In this document: positions 6,724-15,937 of the stretch, piece by piece
How positions within the stretch are numbered: the first letter of the stretch is position 1
Layout of the letters: the number at the start of each line of letters is the position of its first letter
Origin: Paenibacillus xylanilyticus
GTDB lineage: Bacteria; Bacillota; Bacilli; Paenibacillales; Paenibacillaceae
Length of the DNA stretch: 64,000 bases
Reading direction: 5' to 3'
Assembly: GCF_013359935.1 (NCBI RefSeq)
Contig: NZ_JABMCB010000170.1
Span: 1-64,000, forward strand
Notes under the pieces: model-generated
Told to the model about the DNA's origin: nothing
The model's input: the letters and a program-made list of their open reading frames with translations, nothing else
The model's database searches: none
Position numbers and translations under genes: made by a program

Positions 6724-8667
6724 TTAGATCGCACTCGCAGCATAAAAGCCAGAGCGAATGGCAGTACCTACTTTGCCAATGTTAACGCAATCTCCTATAA
6801 GGCTTGTTTTGGATTCAAACTTGGCCCGGATCAGTTCGGCTATCGTTGTATTTTTCTTCATCCCGAACGCATTAATAATGGTCTCAGCCTCAATGAATAC
6901 CTTGGTACCATCGCCCTTCTCTGCATATAAGCCATTTGCTTCAAAGGAAAGAACCTTGTGACCCCCGAGTATCGTAACCCCGTAGCTATCCAGCATGGGC
7001 ATCAGAGCTGCACGGTTAATGTACATCACGTCCTGTCCCGCTTCCGGACGCATCTCCACGATGGTGACTTTTTTGCCTTCCATGGCCAGCTCAAGCCCCA
7101 GATCACAACCTGTTAAGCCGCCGCCTGTAATGACGATCTGTTCGCCGCGAACAAGCTCCTTCTGCAAATGAGCCTCAATGGCCCCAACGACGTTATCATT
7201 ATCAATTCCTGGGATAGGCGGGATGAGAGGGACTGCCCCTGCCCCAATGAAAATATGATCTGCCGCCTGGAGTGCCGGATCATCCGGTGTGATCTCATGA
7301 TTGAGCTGTACTTGCACATGAAGCTGCTGTAACTGCCGTTCATACCAGCCAATCAAGGCACGCAGCTGGCCTTTGAATTCCGGCGTAGCCGCACTGGTCA
7401 CCTGTCCGCCAATTGCTGCCTCTTTTTCATACAGAGTAACGCTATGCCCTTTGAGTGCGGCAACACGAGCTGCTTCCAGTCCGGATGGACCCCCACCTAC
7501 AACAACGATGTTCTTGGGTGTCTCTGCCGGCTCGATGGTGAAGCGTTTCTCGTTCGCAGCCTGAATGTTGACCGCACAGCTGATCTTGGTATTGCGTTCA
7601 ATAATGCGACCGATGCATTCCTCGTTACACCGGATACATGGACGAATATCCTCCCGCATATCATCGCGCAGCTTGTTCGGAAGCTCGGCATCGGCAATGA
7701 GCGCACGACCAAACATGACAAAGTCGGCATCTCCGGATTCAATTAACCGGACTGCACTCTCCGGAGTATGACTGCCCGAGTTCAGGATCGGAATGTTGAC
7801 CACTTGTCGTGCAGGTCCACACATGTAATCCATACAGGCATCACCCAGATAGGCTGGCGGGAAAATATAATCGATTCTCTCGTAGGAGCCTGCATCGATA
7901 TCAATGGCGTCCACACCAGCCCGTTCAAGAATCTGAAGCATCTCCAGACTGTCTTCAACAGTACGACCGCCTTCGAAGCGATGATCCAGTGCGATTCGGA
8001 ACAGAATAGGCATATTGGGACCTACTGCCTTGCGAATCGCCTGTACAATCTCAACGGCGAACCGCATCCGCTTCTCGGTACTGCCTCCGTACTCATCCTC
8101 ACGTTTGTTCCAGATCGGGGACATGAACTGGTCAATCAGATAACCGGCATGGGCATGAATCTCGATCCCATCGAAGCCCGCCCGTTTCAATCTGGCTGCC
8201 GAATCGGCAAATTGATCCATGATCGTCTGAATTTCCTCCACCGTGAGAGGATGGCACAAAACCTCCGGATTGTAGATGGCAGGGATGGCTGAGGCTGATA
8301 CCGGAGGCTTGCCCGAACGGTCTGGCAGCGCATTACGTCCGGTGCCGCAGCTTAACTGAGCGATGATTCGGGTGCCATAGCGCTGCACCGCATCTACCAG
8401 GTCCGTGAGCATTGAAACGACATAATCCTTTTCAACGATGCCTTCCAGCACGCCTTGAGCCAAATCTTCTGTCAGAAATTGTGCACCTAGGATGATCATG
8501 CCTGTACCCCCTTTGGCACGTTCTTCATAGTAATCAATCTCTTCAAGGGAGATCCGACCATCGGGACCGGCAGAGTTTGTACCCATGGGGGACATGACAA
8601 TTCGATTCTTCACTTCCATGTTTCCGATGTGGAATGGGGTAAACAGCTTCGTATAAGGATGACTCAT
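6724..8667 (-). CDS. Old-yellow-enzyme-type NADH:flavin oxidoreductase with FeS and NAD domains (2,4-dienoyl-CoA reductase-like)
   Basis: A 647-aa multidomain reductase of the FadH/BaiCD/trimethylamine-dehydrogenase family. The N-terminal FMN-binding TIM barrel (about 1-340) starts with LFTPFHIGNMEVKNRIVMSP and contains the active-site strand EIHAHAGYLIDQF. A 4Fe-4S cluster motif follows with Cys344, Cys347, Cys351 and Cys364. The C-terminal FAD/NAD domain has GGGPSGLEAA at about 391 and a second dinucleotide fold with GGGLTGCDLG. The enzyme transfers hydride from NAD(P)H to an activated C=C bond. The ATG at 8667 follows aggaggt; an upstream in-frame ATG has no such site. The substrate is not fixed by sequence. 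Confidence 0.87.
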   Translation of the reverse strand: MSHPYTKLFTPFHIGNMEVKNRIVMSPMGTNSAGPDGRISLEEIDYYEERAKGGTGMIILGAQFLTEDLAQGVLEGIVEKDYVVSMLTDLVDAVQRYGTRIIAQLSCGTGRNALPDRSGKPPVSASAIPAIYNPEVLCHPLTVEEIQTIMDQFADSAARLKRAGFDGIEIHAHAGYLIDQFMSPIWNKREDEYGGSTEKRMRFAVEIVQAIRKAVGPNMPILFRIALDHRFEGGRTVEDSLEMLQILERAGVDAIDIDAGSYERIDYIFPPAYLGDACMDYMCGPARQVVNIPILNSGSHTPESAVRLIESGDADFVMFGRALIADAELPNKLRDDMREDIRPCIRCNEECIGRIIERNTKISCAVNIQAANEKRFTIEPAETPKNIVVVGGGPSGLEAARVAALKGHSVTLYEKEAAIGGQVTSAATPEFKGQLRALIGWYERQLQQLHVQVQLNHEITPDDPALQAADHIFIGAGAVPLIPPIPGIDNDNVVGAIEAHLQKELVRGEQIVITGGGLTGCDLGLELAMEGKKVTIVEMRPEAGQDVMYINRAALMPMLDSYGVTILGGHKVLSFEANGLYAEKGDGTKVFIEAETIINAFGMKKNTTIAELIRAKFESKTSLIGDCVNIGKVGTAIRSGFYAASAI

Positions 8668-8745
8668 GTTTGTGTACCTCCTGTTGTTTGGGTTCATTCA
8701 TGTACTTCATCGATAAATAGGAATGTTCATCATTTTAGGCTCATG

Positions 8746-8759
8746 TTACTCGTGAGTAA
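8746..8759. promoter_or_regulatory. Candidate TetR-type operator
   Basis: Perfect palindrome TTACTC-gt-GAGTAA about 80 bases upstream of the flavin reductase start. The interval 8668-8992 (325 bases) holds this site and a terminator; no gene was seen in it. Confidence 0.45.
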
Positions 8760-8929
8760 TATAAGTGATAAAATCATCGTAATCGTTCCGGTTCAGAATA
8801 AAAGTGAAAAAAATCACAAATCTAGAAATCGGCGATGAACTTATTAATCCTGTGATGGTAGCTGAATTAAGTAGATGGTATTAGCGGCGGAGGATCTTAC
8901 AATACACGGAGGACTTACATTATGAAACA

Positions 8930-8964
8930 TAAAAAAGGACCTGCAGGACAGTTCCTGCAGGTCC
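8930..8964 (-). terminator. Intrinsic terminator of the PHP/ECF operon
   Basis: A perfect 12-bp stem ggacctgcagga / tcctgcaggtcc with a 4-base loop, then on the minus strand a run of seven T. Confidence 0.9.
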
Positions 8965-8992
8965 AATTCATTTAATCGTATCATGCAATTGA

Positions 8993-9772
8993 CTACACTT
9001 CCTGCAAGCTGGCGGCTTCGAGCTTGGCAAGACGTTTCATCACTTTTTTCAGCATCACCGAAGCTTTCACGCGGAGAGGAAGATCGGGGGAGATTTCAAT
9101 ATTGTAGCTTCCGGCAAGGATTAGCTCTTTGAGTTCGGCAACCGATGTACACGGGTGATCCAGAACATTGAAGACACTGCCGTATTGCAGACATTGGTGT
9201 GTGTCGCTTCCAGCTGTTACGGGTTTGCCAAGAGACTGGGCGAACGATTCAACCTGAGTTCGGCAGGTCTGGATGCCGGATTTGTACATATCCTTGGCGT
9301 TCAAGTCGAAAGCATCCAAACGTGCAAGCAGATCGCGGTCCAGCTCATACAGGGGAGTGGATTCCCTGAAGGGGTGTGCACCAATTTTGAGCAGGGGCCA
9401 GGCTTCTGCCAGATCAAGCAGTTCGGCAAAGGGGATGAAGGACCCCTTGGATGTATAATTCTCCAGGCGGGCACGAACGGCGAGGATATGTTCTTTTTGA
9501 CCCATCAGCAAAATATGTCCTGTCTCCTGAATATCCACTTCCATCCCGGGAAAAATGCGCAGTCCGTCCGCATCATAATATTCCCCGTTGTAAGGGTAGA
9601 GGCGATCCAGTGTTTCATAGACATCGTAGAAGTGCCGAGTGTTGAAATGTTCGGTAAGCGCGAGGGCGTCCAGTCCGCTGGCTTTGGCCTCGGTGACCAT
9701 TTCGGTGAAGTAATCGACGGAGAAATCAGAGTTTTTGGATAATTTGCCGTGGGTATGAAGATCAATACGCAT
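8993..9772 (-). CDS. PHP-domain metal-dependent hydrolase
   Basis: A 259-aa protein of the PHP (polymerase and histidinol phosphatase) superfamily. The metal-ligand motifs are in order: RIDLHTHG near the start, LALTEHFN, FPGMEVDI, KIGAHPFRE and AGSDTHQC. The family hydrolyses phosphoesters with two or three metal ions. The ATG at 9772 follows aaaggag at 8 bases; the upstream GTG overlaps that site. It is the last gene of an ECF transporter operon, 42 bases after the T component, so it may process the imported compound or a phosphorylated derivative. The substrate is unknown. Confidence 0.85.
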   Translation of the reverse strand: MRIDLHTHGKLSKNSDFSVDYFTEMVTEAKASGLDALALTEHFNTRHFYDVYETLDRLYPYNGEYYDADGLRIFPGMEVDIQETGHILLMGQKEHILAVRARLENYTSKGSFIPFAELLDLAEAWPLLKIGAHPFRESTPLYELDRDLLARLDAFDLNAKDMYKSGIQTCRTQVESFAQSLGKPVTAGSDTHQCLQYGSVFNVLDHPCTSVAELKELILAGSYNIEISPDLPLRVKASVMLKKVMKRLAKLEAASLQEV

Positions 9773-9814
9773 ATGAGACACTCCTTTTATTCCATGAATG
9801 GTTAAGTATATGAA

Positions 9815-10642
9815 TTACAAAATTTCATAATGTCCGCCCAGCCAGAACAGCAGAGCCGCATAGATGGCTGACCCGGCAAGAAAACCGATGTCACGCGAAG
9901 TGATCTTCAGATGGGCCAGCTTCAGCCGTTTGGACTCAGGATGCTTCATCCCGTAAGAGAAACCACGGGTTTCCAGTGCTTCAACGGTGGTGCGGGAACG
10001 TTTAGCCGTAGCCAGCATTAACGGGAAGAAGGACACAACAAACAGTTTCATATAATAGACAACGAGCCGCCAGTATAGCCAGCCAGGTCTGGAAGGAACC
10101 TGACCCCGCAGTCTGTAGGACAGCATAATGTTGCGGAATTCACCAAACAGCACAGGCAGAATGCGGTACGCATACGAAAGGCTGAATGAGAATGCCGCAG
10201 GCATTCCGAGTGCCAGTAATCCATCCCCAATCCGTTCCGGGTCCATGCCGGAAAAGACAGTGATGCTTGCCAGCGAGACGATCGACAGCTTCAGGGTCAG
10301 CAGCAGCAAGGGGAAGGCGGATTCCAGGTTGCCTCCGAAGAACAGCGAAATAATAAACATCCAGCCCACCTGACCGATCAGCCCCAGACATAGAATGATG
10401 ATAATGAAGGGAGCAGCCCGGGACAAAATGGTCGTGGTGACCATGAGCAGAAACATGCCAAGCAGCACCGTACCGTTATGAATAAACCAGGGCACGATGG
10501 CAAAGAAGAGGTACCAGATCAGCATGACACGGGGGTCAATTCGTGACAGGCTCGCATGACCGCTGCCGTACACGGTATTCATCAGCTCCAGCTGAATGCG
10601 TTCAATCGATATTTTGTCAAACCAGCTGCGGACAAGCTGCAT
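9815..10642 (-). CDS. ecfT: ECF transporter T component (CbiQ/EcfT family)
   Basis: A 275-aa membrane protein with about five or six transmembrane segments. EcfT signatures are present: LSRIDPRVMLIWYLFFA near the N-terminus and the cytoplasmic coupling helices with AKRSRTTVEALETRGF (the A-R-G-type motif). It couples ATP hydrolysis to the substrate-binding S subunit. The ATG at 10642 follows aaggagg at 9 bases and overlaps the end of the ATPase gene by 26 bases, implying translational coupling. It belongs to a dedicated (group I) ECF operon with its own S and fused ATPase. Confidence 0.85.
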   Translation of the reverse strand: MQLVRSWFDKISIERIQLELMNTVYGSGHASLSRIDPRVMLIWYLFFAIVPWFIHNGTVLLGMFLLMVTTTILSRAAPFIIIILCLGLIGQVGWMFIISLFFGGNLESAFPLLLLTLKLSIVSLASITVFSGMDPERIGDGLLALGMPAAFSFSLSYAYRILPVLFGEFRNIMLSYRLRGQVPSRPGWLYWRLVVYYMKLFVVSFFPLMLATAKRSRTTVEALETRGFSYGMKHPESKRLKLAHLKITSRDIGFLAGSAIYAALLFWLGGHYEIL

Positions 10643-12467
10643 GAATGTCATCCTCCTTGGTAAACGAGAGATTCCGAAGGTTCTCAACAAAAATCTCGGG
10701 TGTTGGACATAGTGCAGACAGACCCAAGCGATGCGAAAGTTCCATCATCTGAGTAAGCGAAAGTCCGGAGCGACGCAGAAGCGGTTCATCGGCAAACACC
10801 TCGGCAGGTGATCCATCGGCTTCTACTCGTCCATTGTGAAGCACGATGACACGACTGGCCCATTGGGTAACCAGCTGCATATCATGGGTTGCAATCACGG
10901 TTGTTCGCACATGCTGATCCAATTCATCCAATACTCCGATCAATTCTTCCCGAGTGGCCAAATCCAGATTGGCAGTAGGCTCATCAAGCAGCATAAGGGC
11001 AGGTTTCATGGCTGCACCGATCGCAAGGGTGACGCGCCGCTGTTGTCCACCGCTGAGGAGACGGGCGTCCCGTTCCTGCAGCGGCGTAAGACGGAAACGA
11101 TCCAGCACATGTGTGATTTGCTCATCCGCTCCCTGGATGCGGCGGGTTCTCAGGAAGTACGAGACTTCTTTGCGGACACTGTCTTCGATAAACATCTCGG
11201 CCGAATGCTGAAAAATATAGGCGACCCGGCCTGCCAGCTGTTCCAATGATGAACGATGTGTAATTTCTCCAAGCACGCTGACACTGCCTTCCTGAGGCAG
11301 ACTGATGCCGGCCATGAGTCTGAGGAGTGAGGACTTGCCCGCGCCATTGTTGCCGACCAGGGCGATCCGTTCTCCTTCATGGAGTGAAAAGTTAACCCCA
11401 CGAATGACTTCATGCTCCTTTTTGCCAAGCCCCCTGTACCGCAGACGTGTATCCTTGAATTGAACAATCGGAAGAGAATTGGCATTCTCGTGTTCAGAAC
11501 GTGACTGGACCATGTTCTCCGCGACTTTGGGTGGTCTACCCTGTACCAGTAGTGCTGATATCGCAGCAGGGTGTTGTTCCTTAAAATAAACGGCTGCTTC
11601 CTCCACCGTGGTGGGGAAGAGCTGACTATCCTCCAGAGGTTTGGAGGGGGATCTTGTGAATGATTGTGCAGCCTGAATGGCTGCACGGGTCACCTCAGGA
11701 GGCTGGATACCCATTCGCTCCAGATCTGCGATCCGATTCAACCCTTCTTGGACTGGCAGGTTCCACAGCACACTTCCTTTGTCCATCAGGACCACATTCG
11801 CACAGAAGTCGGCGATAAATTCGGTATGATGCTCGATGACAATAATGGTCTTGCCATGCTCTGCGTGCAAGCGAGACAGGCATTCATAGATCAGTCTGGC
11901 ATGTTGTGGATCCAGTTGTGAGACAGGTTCGTCCACGATGAGAATATCCGGGTCCAGCGATAGTGCGCCAGCCAGCGCGAGCAGGTGCTTCTGGCCGCCG
12001 CTCAATTCCCAGATGTACCGATTATGGATGGAGTCCAGACCACACATCGCCAGCGCACGTTCACCCAGCTCCTTATAGTTGGCGAGCCCGTAATTCAGTG
12101 GGGCAAAGCATGCTTCATCCAGTACGGTTGGACGCACCAGCTGATTATCAAAATCCTGATAGACATAGCCGATTTTTCTGGATAAGTCTGCAACACTTTG
12201 TCCTGCCACTGGGACACCGAGCACATGGACTTCACCCGTGAAGTCTCCCGTGTAGAACTGAGGAATGAGGCCGTTGAACAATTTGCACATCGTTGACTTG
12301 CCGCATCCATTGCCTCCGATAATGGCTGTGAAGCTTCCACGGGCAAGCTCAAGTGATGCTCCGTTCAGAACAGGTTCTTCCGAACCCGGATAGGTAAAAG
12401 TAACGTTATGAATAGCAATAGCGGAATCCGATGAAGAAGCTGACTGAGAAGAATGTATATTAGGCAT
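10617..12467 (-). CDS. Double ATPase subunit of the ECF transporter (fused EcfA-EcfA')
   Basis: A 616-aa protein with two ABC ATPase domains. Domain 1 (about 15-250) has Walker A GGNGCGKST, signature LSGGQKHLLALAG and Walker B LIVDEP. Domain 2 (about 335-560) has GNNGAGKSS, LSGGQQRRVTLA and LMLLDEPTANLD. It drives import from the cytoplasmic face. Most ECF modules use two separate ATPases; the fusion is found in YkoD-like systems. Its start overlaps the S gene by 8 bases (ATG inside the preceding stop region), with a weak ggag site. Confidence 0.88.
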   Translation of the reverse strand: MPNIHSSQSASSSDSAIAIHNVTFTYPGSEEPVLNGASLELARGSFTAIIGGNGCGKSTMCKLFNGLIPQFYTGDFTGEVHVLGVPVAGQSVADLSRKIGYVYQDFDNQLVRPTVLDEACFAPLNYGLANYKELGERALAMCGLDSIHNRYIWELSGGQKHLLALAGALSLDPDILIVDEPVSQLDPQHARLIYECLSRLHAEHGKTIIVIEHHTEFIADFCANVVLMDKGSVLWNLPVQEGLNRIADLERMGIQPPEVTRAAIQAAQSFTRSPSKPLEDSQLFPTTVEEAAVYFKEQHPAAISALLVQGRPPKVAENMVQSRSEHENANSLPIVQFKDTRLRYRGLGKKEHEVIRGVNFSLHEGERIALVGNNGAGKSSLLRLMAGISLPQEGSVSVLGEITHRSSLEQLAGRVAYIFQHSAEMFIEDSVRKEVSYFLRTRRIQGADEQITHVLDRFRLTPLQERDARLLSGGQQRRVTLAIGAAMKPALMLLDEPTANLDLATREELIGVLDELDQHVRTTVIATHDMQLVTQWASRVIVLHNGRVEADGSPAEVFADEPLLRRSGLSLTQMMELSHRLGLSALCPTPEIFVENLRNLSFTKEDDIHAACPQLV

Positions 12468-13347
12468 AAGGGCGGTTCTCCGTACCTGGTGCCGTTTTGT
12501 TTTTGCTCCGTTTGGCCCGCATGATCAACAGGGTGACTGCTGCAATCAATGCAGCGGCTCCGATACTGATCCAGATCGATGTGGAACCATATTGATCGGC
12601 ATAATCCGTTTCCCATACCGCGAAGTTGATGTCCATCTCGGACAGGGATTCTGCGCCAAAGGCCAGTGCGAGCAGCAGCAGACCGATCAGAATCAGTTTC
12701 GGACGAAAAAAAACAGCCCCTTCATATTTCATGCCAGGATTACGAGGCTTTATGCCCAGCAGCGGTTCGATTTTGCCATAGAGAAGTGGAACGAGGTACA
12801 AGGTAGGCAGCAGAGCGAACAGGATACCCGAGAACAATACGTCATTCAGGAAACCAACCCCTTCGATGAGCACAACACTCTCGGCAAGCCCAGGAACGGC
12901 TTCGAGCTCTTCCACACCAATCCATACTTTACCGATATCGACCAATGAACTTAGAAACTGATGGATGATAACCCCAGTCATGGCGGCCACGCCGACCTGT
13001 CTGCGATTGCGCGGATCACTGACCATGCGGCCTGCGACATACATGGCGAAGGAAAAGGTAATGAATTTCTCCAGTTCACCGAGCCCGCCGAATTGCCCCA
13101 GCATCAGCTCACCGAAAATCACTTCTCCAAGTGCGGCCCCAAGGGCGGCAATCATGGGATGGAACAAAATGCAGAGTGTCAGTGGAATAAAAACAAAATA
13201 TTCAACGGACAATTCAATCGGTCCAAGCTGAAGCTTGGGGATGAGCTCGGTGAACATGTTGGACAAGCCGTACAGTGACATGGAAAGCACAAACACCATC
13301 ATTTTCTGTGAAGACGTCAGCGTATAACGCTCAGTCATCTTCTTCAT
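12460..13347 (-). CDS. ECF transporter S component, substrate unknown
   Basis: A 295-aa protein with about six to seven hydrophobic segments. The segment ELSVEYFVFIPLTLCILFHP then AALGAALGEVIFGE looks like the ECF S-component core, and one C-terminal membrane helix precedes a basic tail. It is longer than usual S proteins (about 180-200 aa) and does not match the thiamin, biotin, riboflavin or folate S families I know. The start has ggaggt at 9 bases. It is first in the operon S-AA'-T-PHP and divergent from an RpiR regulator. No riboswitch was seen upstream. Confidence 0.7.
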   Translation of the reverse strand: MKKMTERYTLTSSQKMMVFVLSMSLYGLSNMFTELIPKLQLGPIELSVEYFVFIPLTLCILFHPMIAALGAALGEVIFGELMLGQFGGLGELEKFITFSFAMYVAGRMVSDPRNRRQVGVAAMTGVIIHQFLSSLVDIGKVWIGVEELEAVPGLAESVVLIEGVGFLNDVLFSGILFALLPTLYLVPLLYGKIEPLLGIKPRNPGMKYEGAVFFRPKLILIGLLLLALAFGAESLSEMDINFAVWETDYADQYGSTSIWISIGAAALIAAVTLLIMRAKRSKNKTAPGTENRPYA

Positions 13348-13433
13348 CGATACATACCTCCCTGAATGTTGTTGAGCATAGCCACAGTCTAGGGGCAGAG
13401 TATTAACGCAAAGGGAGACATTTGTAAATCAGA

Positions 13434-13480
13434 TGTAATATTTATTACAAAATAAAATTTAAATGAAAAATTTATTACAT
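13434..13480. promoter_or_regulatory. Candidate RpiR operators
   Basis: Perfect dyad TGTAATA-TT-TATTACA at 13434-13449, plus a further TTTATTACAT half-site at 13471-13480. They lie in the divergent ECF/RpiR promoter region. RpiR-family proteins commonly bind such AT-rich dyads. Confidence 0.6.
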
Positions 13481-13548
13481 ACATAAACCACTAGAGCCTG
13501 AGTCAGCTGTTATACTGATAGCAGAGCGAGAAAAGGAGTGTATCCGGA

Positions 13549-14382
13549 ATGAATTTATTTGCCCAGAAAGAACAGCTGTCACCTGGTCATCTGAAAATTG
13601 CCGATTTTGTTGAACGCAACCCTGAAGAGATATTGTTCATGACAGAGCAGGAGATTGCCGATAGGCTAGGCGTCAGCATAGCAACGGTTTCCCGCTTTTG
13701 GCGCGCCGTTGGGTATGACAATGCCAAAGCGTTCAAAATACGGCTGCGCACTTCGGAAGACACCACACCTGCACTCAAGTTAAATAAAACGATATCCCGC
13801 ATGGACACGAGCAGCTTGCCTTTGCAATTGCTGGAAGCCTCGGTGTCCCATCTGCAGGAGACCTTATCACATATGAAACAGGGAGATCTGGAGCATGCAG
13901 CTTCTATCCTCGCTGAAGCAAGAAGAGTATATCTTTATGCTCCGGGACCTTCAGCTGGTTTGGCGGAGCTGCTGTCATTCCGGTTATCCAGATTCGGATT
14001 AACAGTCATCCATCTTGCCGGGAGCGGACATGAACTGCTTGAATCCCTGATGCACATGCAGCAGGAGGATATGGTTTTACTGATGAGTTTCACCCGTCTG
14101 CTGCCTGAGGCGGAGGTCATACTGGATTATGCGAAGGAAGTAAGCAGCAAGGCTGTGCTCGTGACAGACCGGGAGGATCTGTTATATGGACTGGCCACCG
14201 AGTTGTCTTTTTATGTAAGCCGGGGGGAGCTGGGTGAATTCCACTCGATGGTTACTCCGCTTCTGCTTATGGAGCAGCTGGTGCTGGCTGTGGGATTGCT
14301 GCAGAAAGAGCTGGCTTTATCCAAGCTCGAGCGGCTCGCTGAACTGCGCAGCCGGTATGCGGACAAGCTGCCTCGAGGATGA
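13549..14382 (+). CDS. MurR/RpiR-family regulator with SIS domain
   Basis: A 277-aa protein. The N-terminal HTH_6 domain (about 1-75) contains TEQEIADRLGVSIATVSRFW, the RpiR signature. The SIS sugar-isomerase domain (about 105-240) contains ARRVYLYAPGPSAGLAELLS and EDMVLLMSFTRLLPE, and would bind a phosphosugar-like effector. It is divergent from the ECF operon with a strong dyad between them, so it most likely represses that operon. An SIS sensor suggests the imported or processed compound leads to a sugar phosphate, which is unusual for ECF transporters. Confidence 0.86.
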   Translation: MNLFAQKEQLSPGHLKIADFVERNPEEILFMTEQEIADRLGVSIATVSRFWRAVGYDNAKAFKIRLRTSEDTTPALKLNKTISRMDTSSLPLQLLEASVSHLQETLSHMKQGDLEHAASILAEARRVYLYAPGPSAGLAELLSFRLSRFGLTVIHLAGSGHELLESLMHMQQEDMVLLMSFTRLLPEAEVILDYAKEVSSKAVLVTDREDLLYGLATELSFYVSRGELGEFHSMVTPLLLMEQLVLAVGLLQKELALSKLERLAELRSRYADKLPRG

Positions 14383-14419
14383 TTCTGGATACAGAGGAGA
14401 ATCTGACCCTGACCCTGAA

Positions 14420-14557
14420 AGCGGAGATGGCAATCAGTTCGTGTATGGGCGATCACCGTGGGGCATGCTGATCGAGCTGATCTCTTACCCTGCAGGCATC
14501 CAGTATCCCAAAGACAGTGAGGCGAAGCGCTGGACCCCTCCAGTAAGCAGGACATAG
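14420..14557 (+). pseudogene. 3' remnant of a VOC/glyoxalase-family gene
   Basis: The translated segment GDGNQFVYGRSPWGMLIELI followed by SYPAGIQYPKDSEAKRWTPP is typical of the C-terminus of glyoxalase-like proteins (F-V-Y, S-P-W-G-M-x-x-E-L-x-S-Y-P). No N-terminal half, start codon or ribosome binding site precedes it, and the RpiR gene ends only about 40 bases upstream. It is therefore a decayed fragment. The rest of 14383-14844 holds a terminator and otherwise nothing recognised. Confidence 0.7.
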
Positions 14558-14606
14558 CTTTAACATAGGCGTAATAATGAATTCGGATCTTAAAATTATA
14601 ATAGTG

Positions 14607-14637
14607 AAAGGACCGTCCTGATGGAACGGTTCTTTTT
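14607..14637 (+). terminator. Intrinsic terminator
   Basis: The imperfect stem aggaccgtcc / ggaacggttct is followed by ttttt. It lies downstream of the RpiR gene and the VOC remnant. Confidence 0.6.
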
Positions 14638-14844
14638 CGTGTAGGTCAAAAGATTGTTAGGCGAACTTTTTTTTGAAAAAACCAGATGGAAGTGATCCAA
14701 ATGTCCCGAATTGGGGTATCAATAGTAGAAGCTTTCAGAACTTTATTTATACATGTACATAACGGTTGGGGAGCCTGGTGTCTATTTTTTGGATATTTGA
14801 TTTTGTAATAATCTATTATGCATTGAAGTGTGGGGGGAAATCAG

Positions 14845-15765
14845 GTGCTTACATTAGAGTTGGAGAAGAAAGACGCTGTCACTGATGAGTTGGTTATTAA
14901 GGCCATGGAAAAAAATCTGGCGATCATTCGTTTCGATCTGGACAAGCGAGTGACCTACGTTAATGAAGTTTTTGCGAGTACGATGGGGTACCAGGTAGAC
15001 GAAATGTATGGGATGCATCATCGGCAATTGTGCTTTGCTGAATTTGCGAACAGCACGGATTATGAGCTGTTCTGGCAGAGCATTTTTAACGGGGTAAGCT
15101 TCCAGGACAAGATCGAACGCAAGGATGCAAAAGACAATTCGGTCTGGCTCGAAGCCACGTATATGCCTGTCTATGATGAATTCAACCAGAGGGTGCTCGG
15201 AGTCTCCAAAATTGCTACAAACATTACAAGCCGTCAGCGAAATATTTCGGCTGTGGTCCATGAATTGAAAACGATGTCACATGAACTGAATGAGCATGCT
15301 GATATCGGTATAGAACGCAGTCAGGAGCTGATGTCCAGCATTACGCAAATTTCAGAAGTATCTGCCCATAACCGGGCTACACTGACCCATCTGCAGGAGC
15401 AGGCAGGTTCCATCCAGGGTGTCGTCAAAACCATTCGGGAGATAGCGTCACAGACACAGCTTTTGGCGCTGAATGCTGCCATTGAAGCGGCACATGCGGG
15501 CGAATATGGACGTGGGTTCGATGTGGTAGCCAAGGAAGTCAAAAAGCTGTCGAGCATGGTGGAGAACTCCATTAATGAAATCCGGGACAGTGTGAATGGT
15601 ATAACGAAAGAGATGAAGAACATTACCGGGGGAACACAGAAAGTTGACGAATATGTTGAACAGAGCCAGCAGCAAATTGAGATAGCATTGAATGATTTTA
15701 CAACCATTGCTGCGTCAGCACAGCTGCTTGATGCCAAAGCTCAGCAAGTAACGAAGATTGTTTAA
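14845..15765 (+). CDS. Soluble PAS-domain methyl-accepting chemotaxis protein
   Basis: A 306-aa protein without membrane segments. The N-terminal PAS domain (about 15-130) has [20 protein letters not shown] and a PAC-like end [12 protein letters not shown]. The C-terminal chemoreceptor signalling domain contains the invariant hairpin-tip segment [19 protein letters not shown] and then the kinase-control helices. It would tune CheA from the cytoplasm, probably in response to redox or a cofactor bound by PAS. Compared with full chemoreceptors the helical bundle is short. The GTG at 14845 follows gggggg at about 8 bases; an upstream GTG overlaps that site. Confidence 0.85.
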   Translation: MLTLELEKKDAVTDELVIKAMEKNLAIIRFDLDKRVTYVNEVFASTMGYQVDEMYGMHHRQLCFAEFANSTDYELFWQSIFNGVSFQDKIERKDAKDNSVWLEATYMPVYDEFNQRVLGVSKIATNITSRQRNISAVVHELKTMSHELNEHADIGIERSQELMSSITQISEVSAHNRATLTHLQEQAGSIQGVVKTIREIASQTQLLALNAAIEAAHAGEYGRGFDVVAKEVKKLSSMVENSINEIRDSVNGITKEMKNITGGTQKVDEYVEQSQQQIEIALNDFTTIAASAQLLDAKAQQVTKIV

Positions 15766-15810
15766 TAGATAATTCACTCTCTATAAACGACCACTAACGA
15801 TCTAACGAAG

Positions 15811-15842
15811 AGCAGGTTTCCTGAACAGGAACCTGCTTTTTA
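15811..15842 (+). terminator. Intrinsic terminator
   Basis: The stem agcaggtttcct / aggaacctgct with a short loop is followed by ttttt. Confidence 0.85.
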
Positions 15843-15937
15843 TTACGCCAAAAAAACGGGAATTATTGTGAACAATCTGGGAAAGAATACTCAGGAATAC
15901 CTGCAAGTATACAGCATAGAGAAATGTTGGGGTGAGG

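Noticed and set aside
7497..8292. Several open frames opposite the flavin reductase gene
   Set aside because: These are shadows of a strongly coding, family-matched minus-strand gene.
8922..8974. Tiny frame beginning ATGAAACATAAAAAA after a ggagg-like site
   Set aside because: It runs through the perfect terminator hairpin of the PHP operon and encodes only 17 residues.
13348..13433. Possible riboswitch before the ECF S gene
   Set aside because: No conserved vitamin or metal riboswitch core was recognised; the RpiR dyad explains regulation better.
15885..15921. Sigma-G-like promoter before the GerA operon
   Set aside because: GAATA and CATAGAG are present but the spacing (15 or 25) does not fit the usual 17-18.
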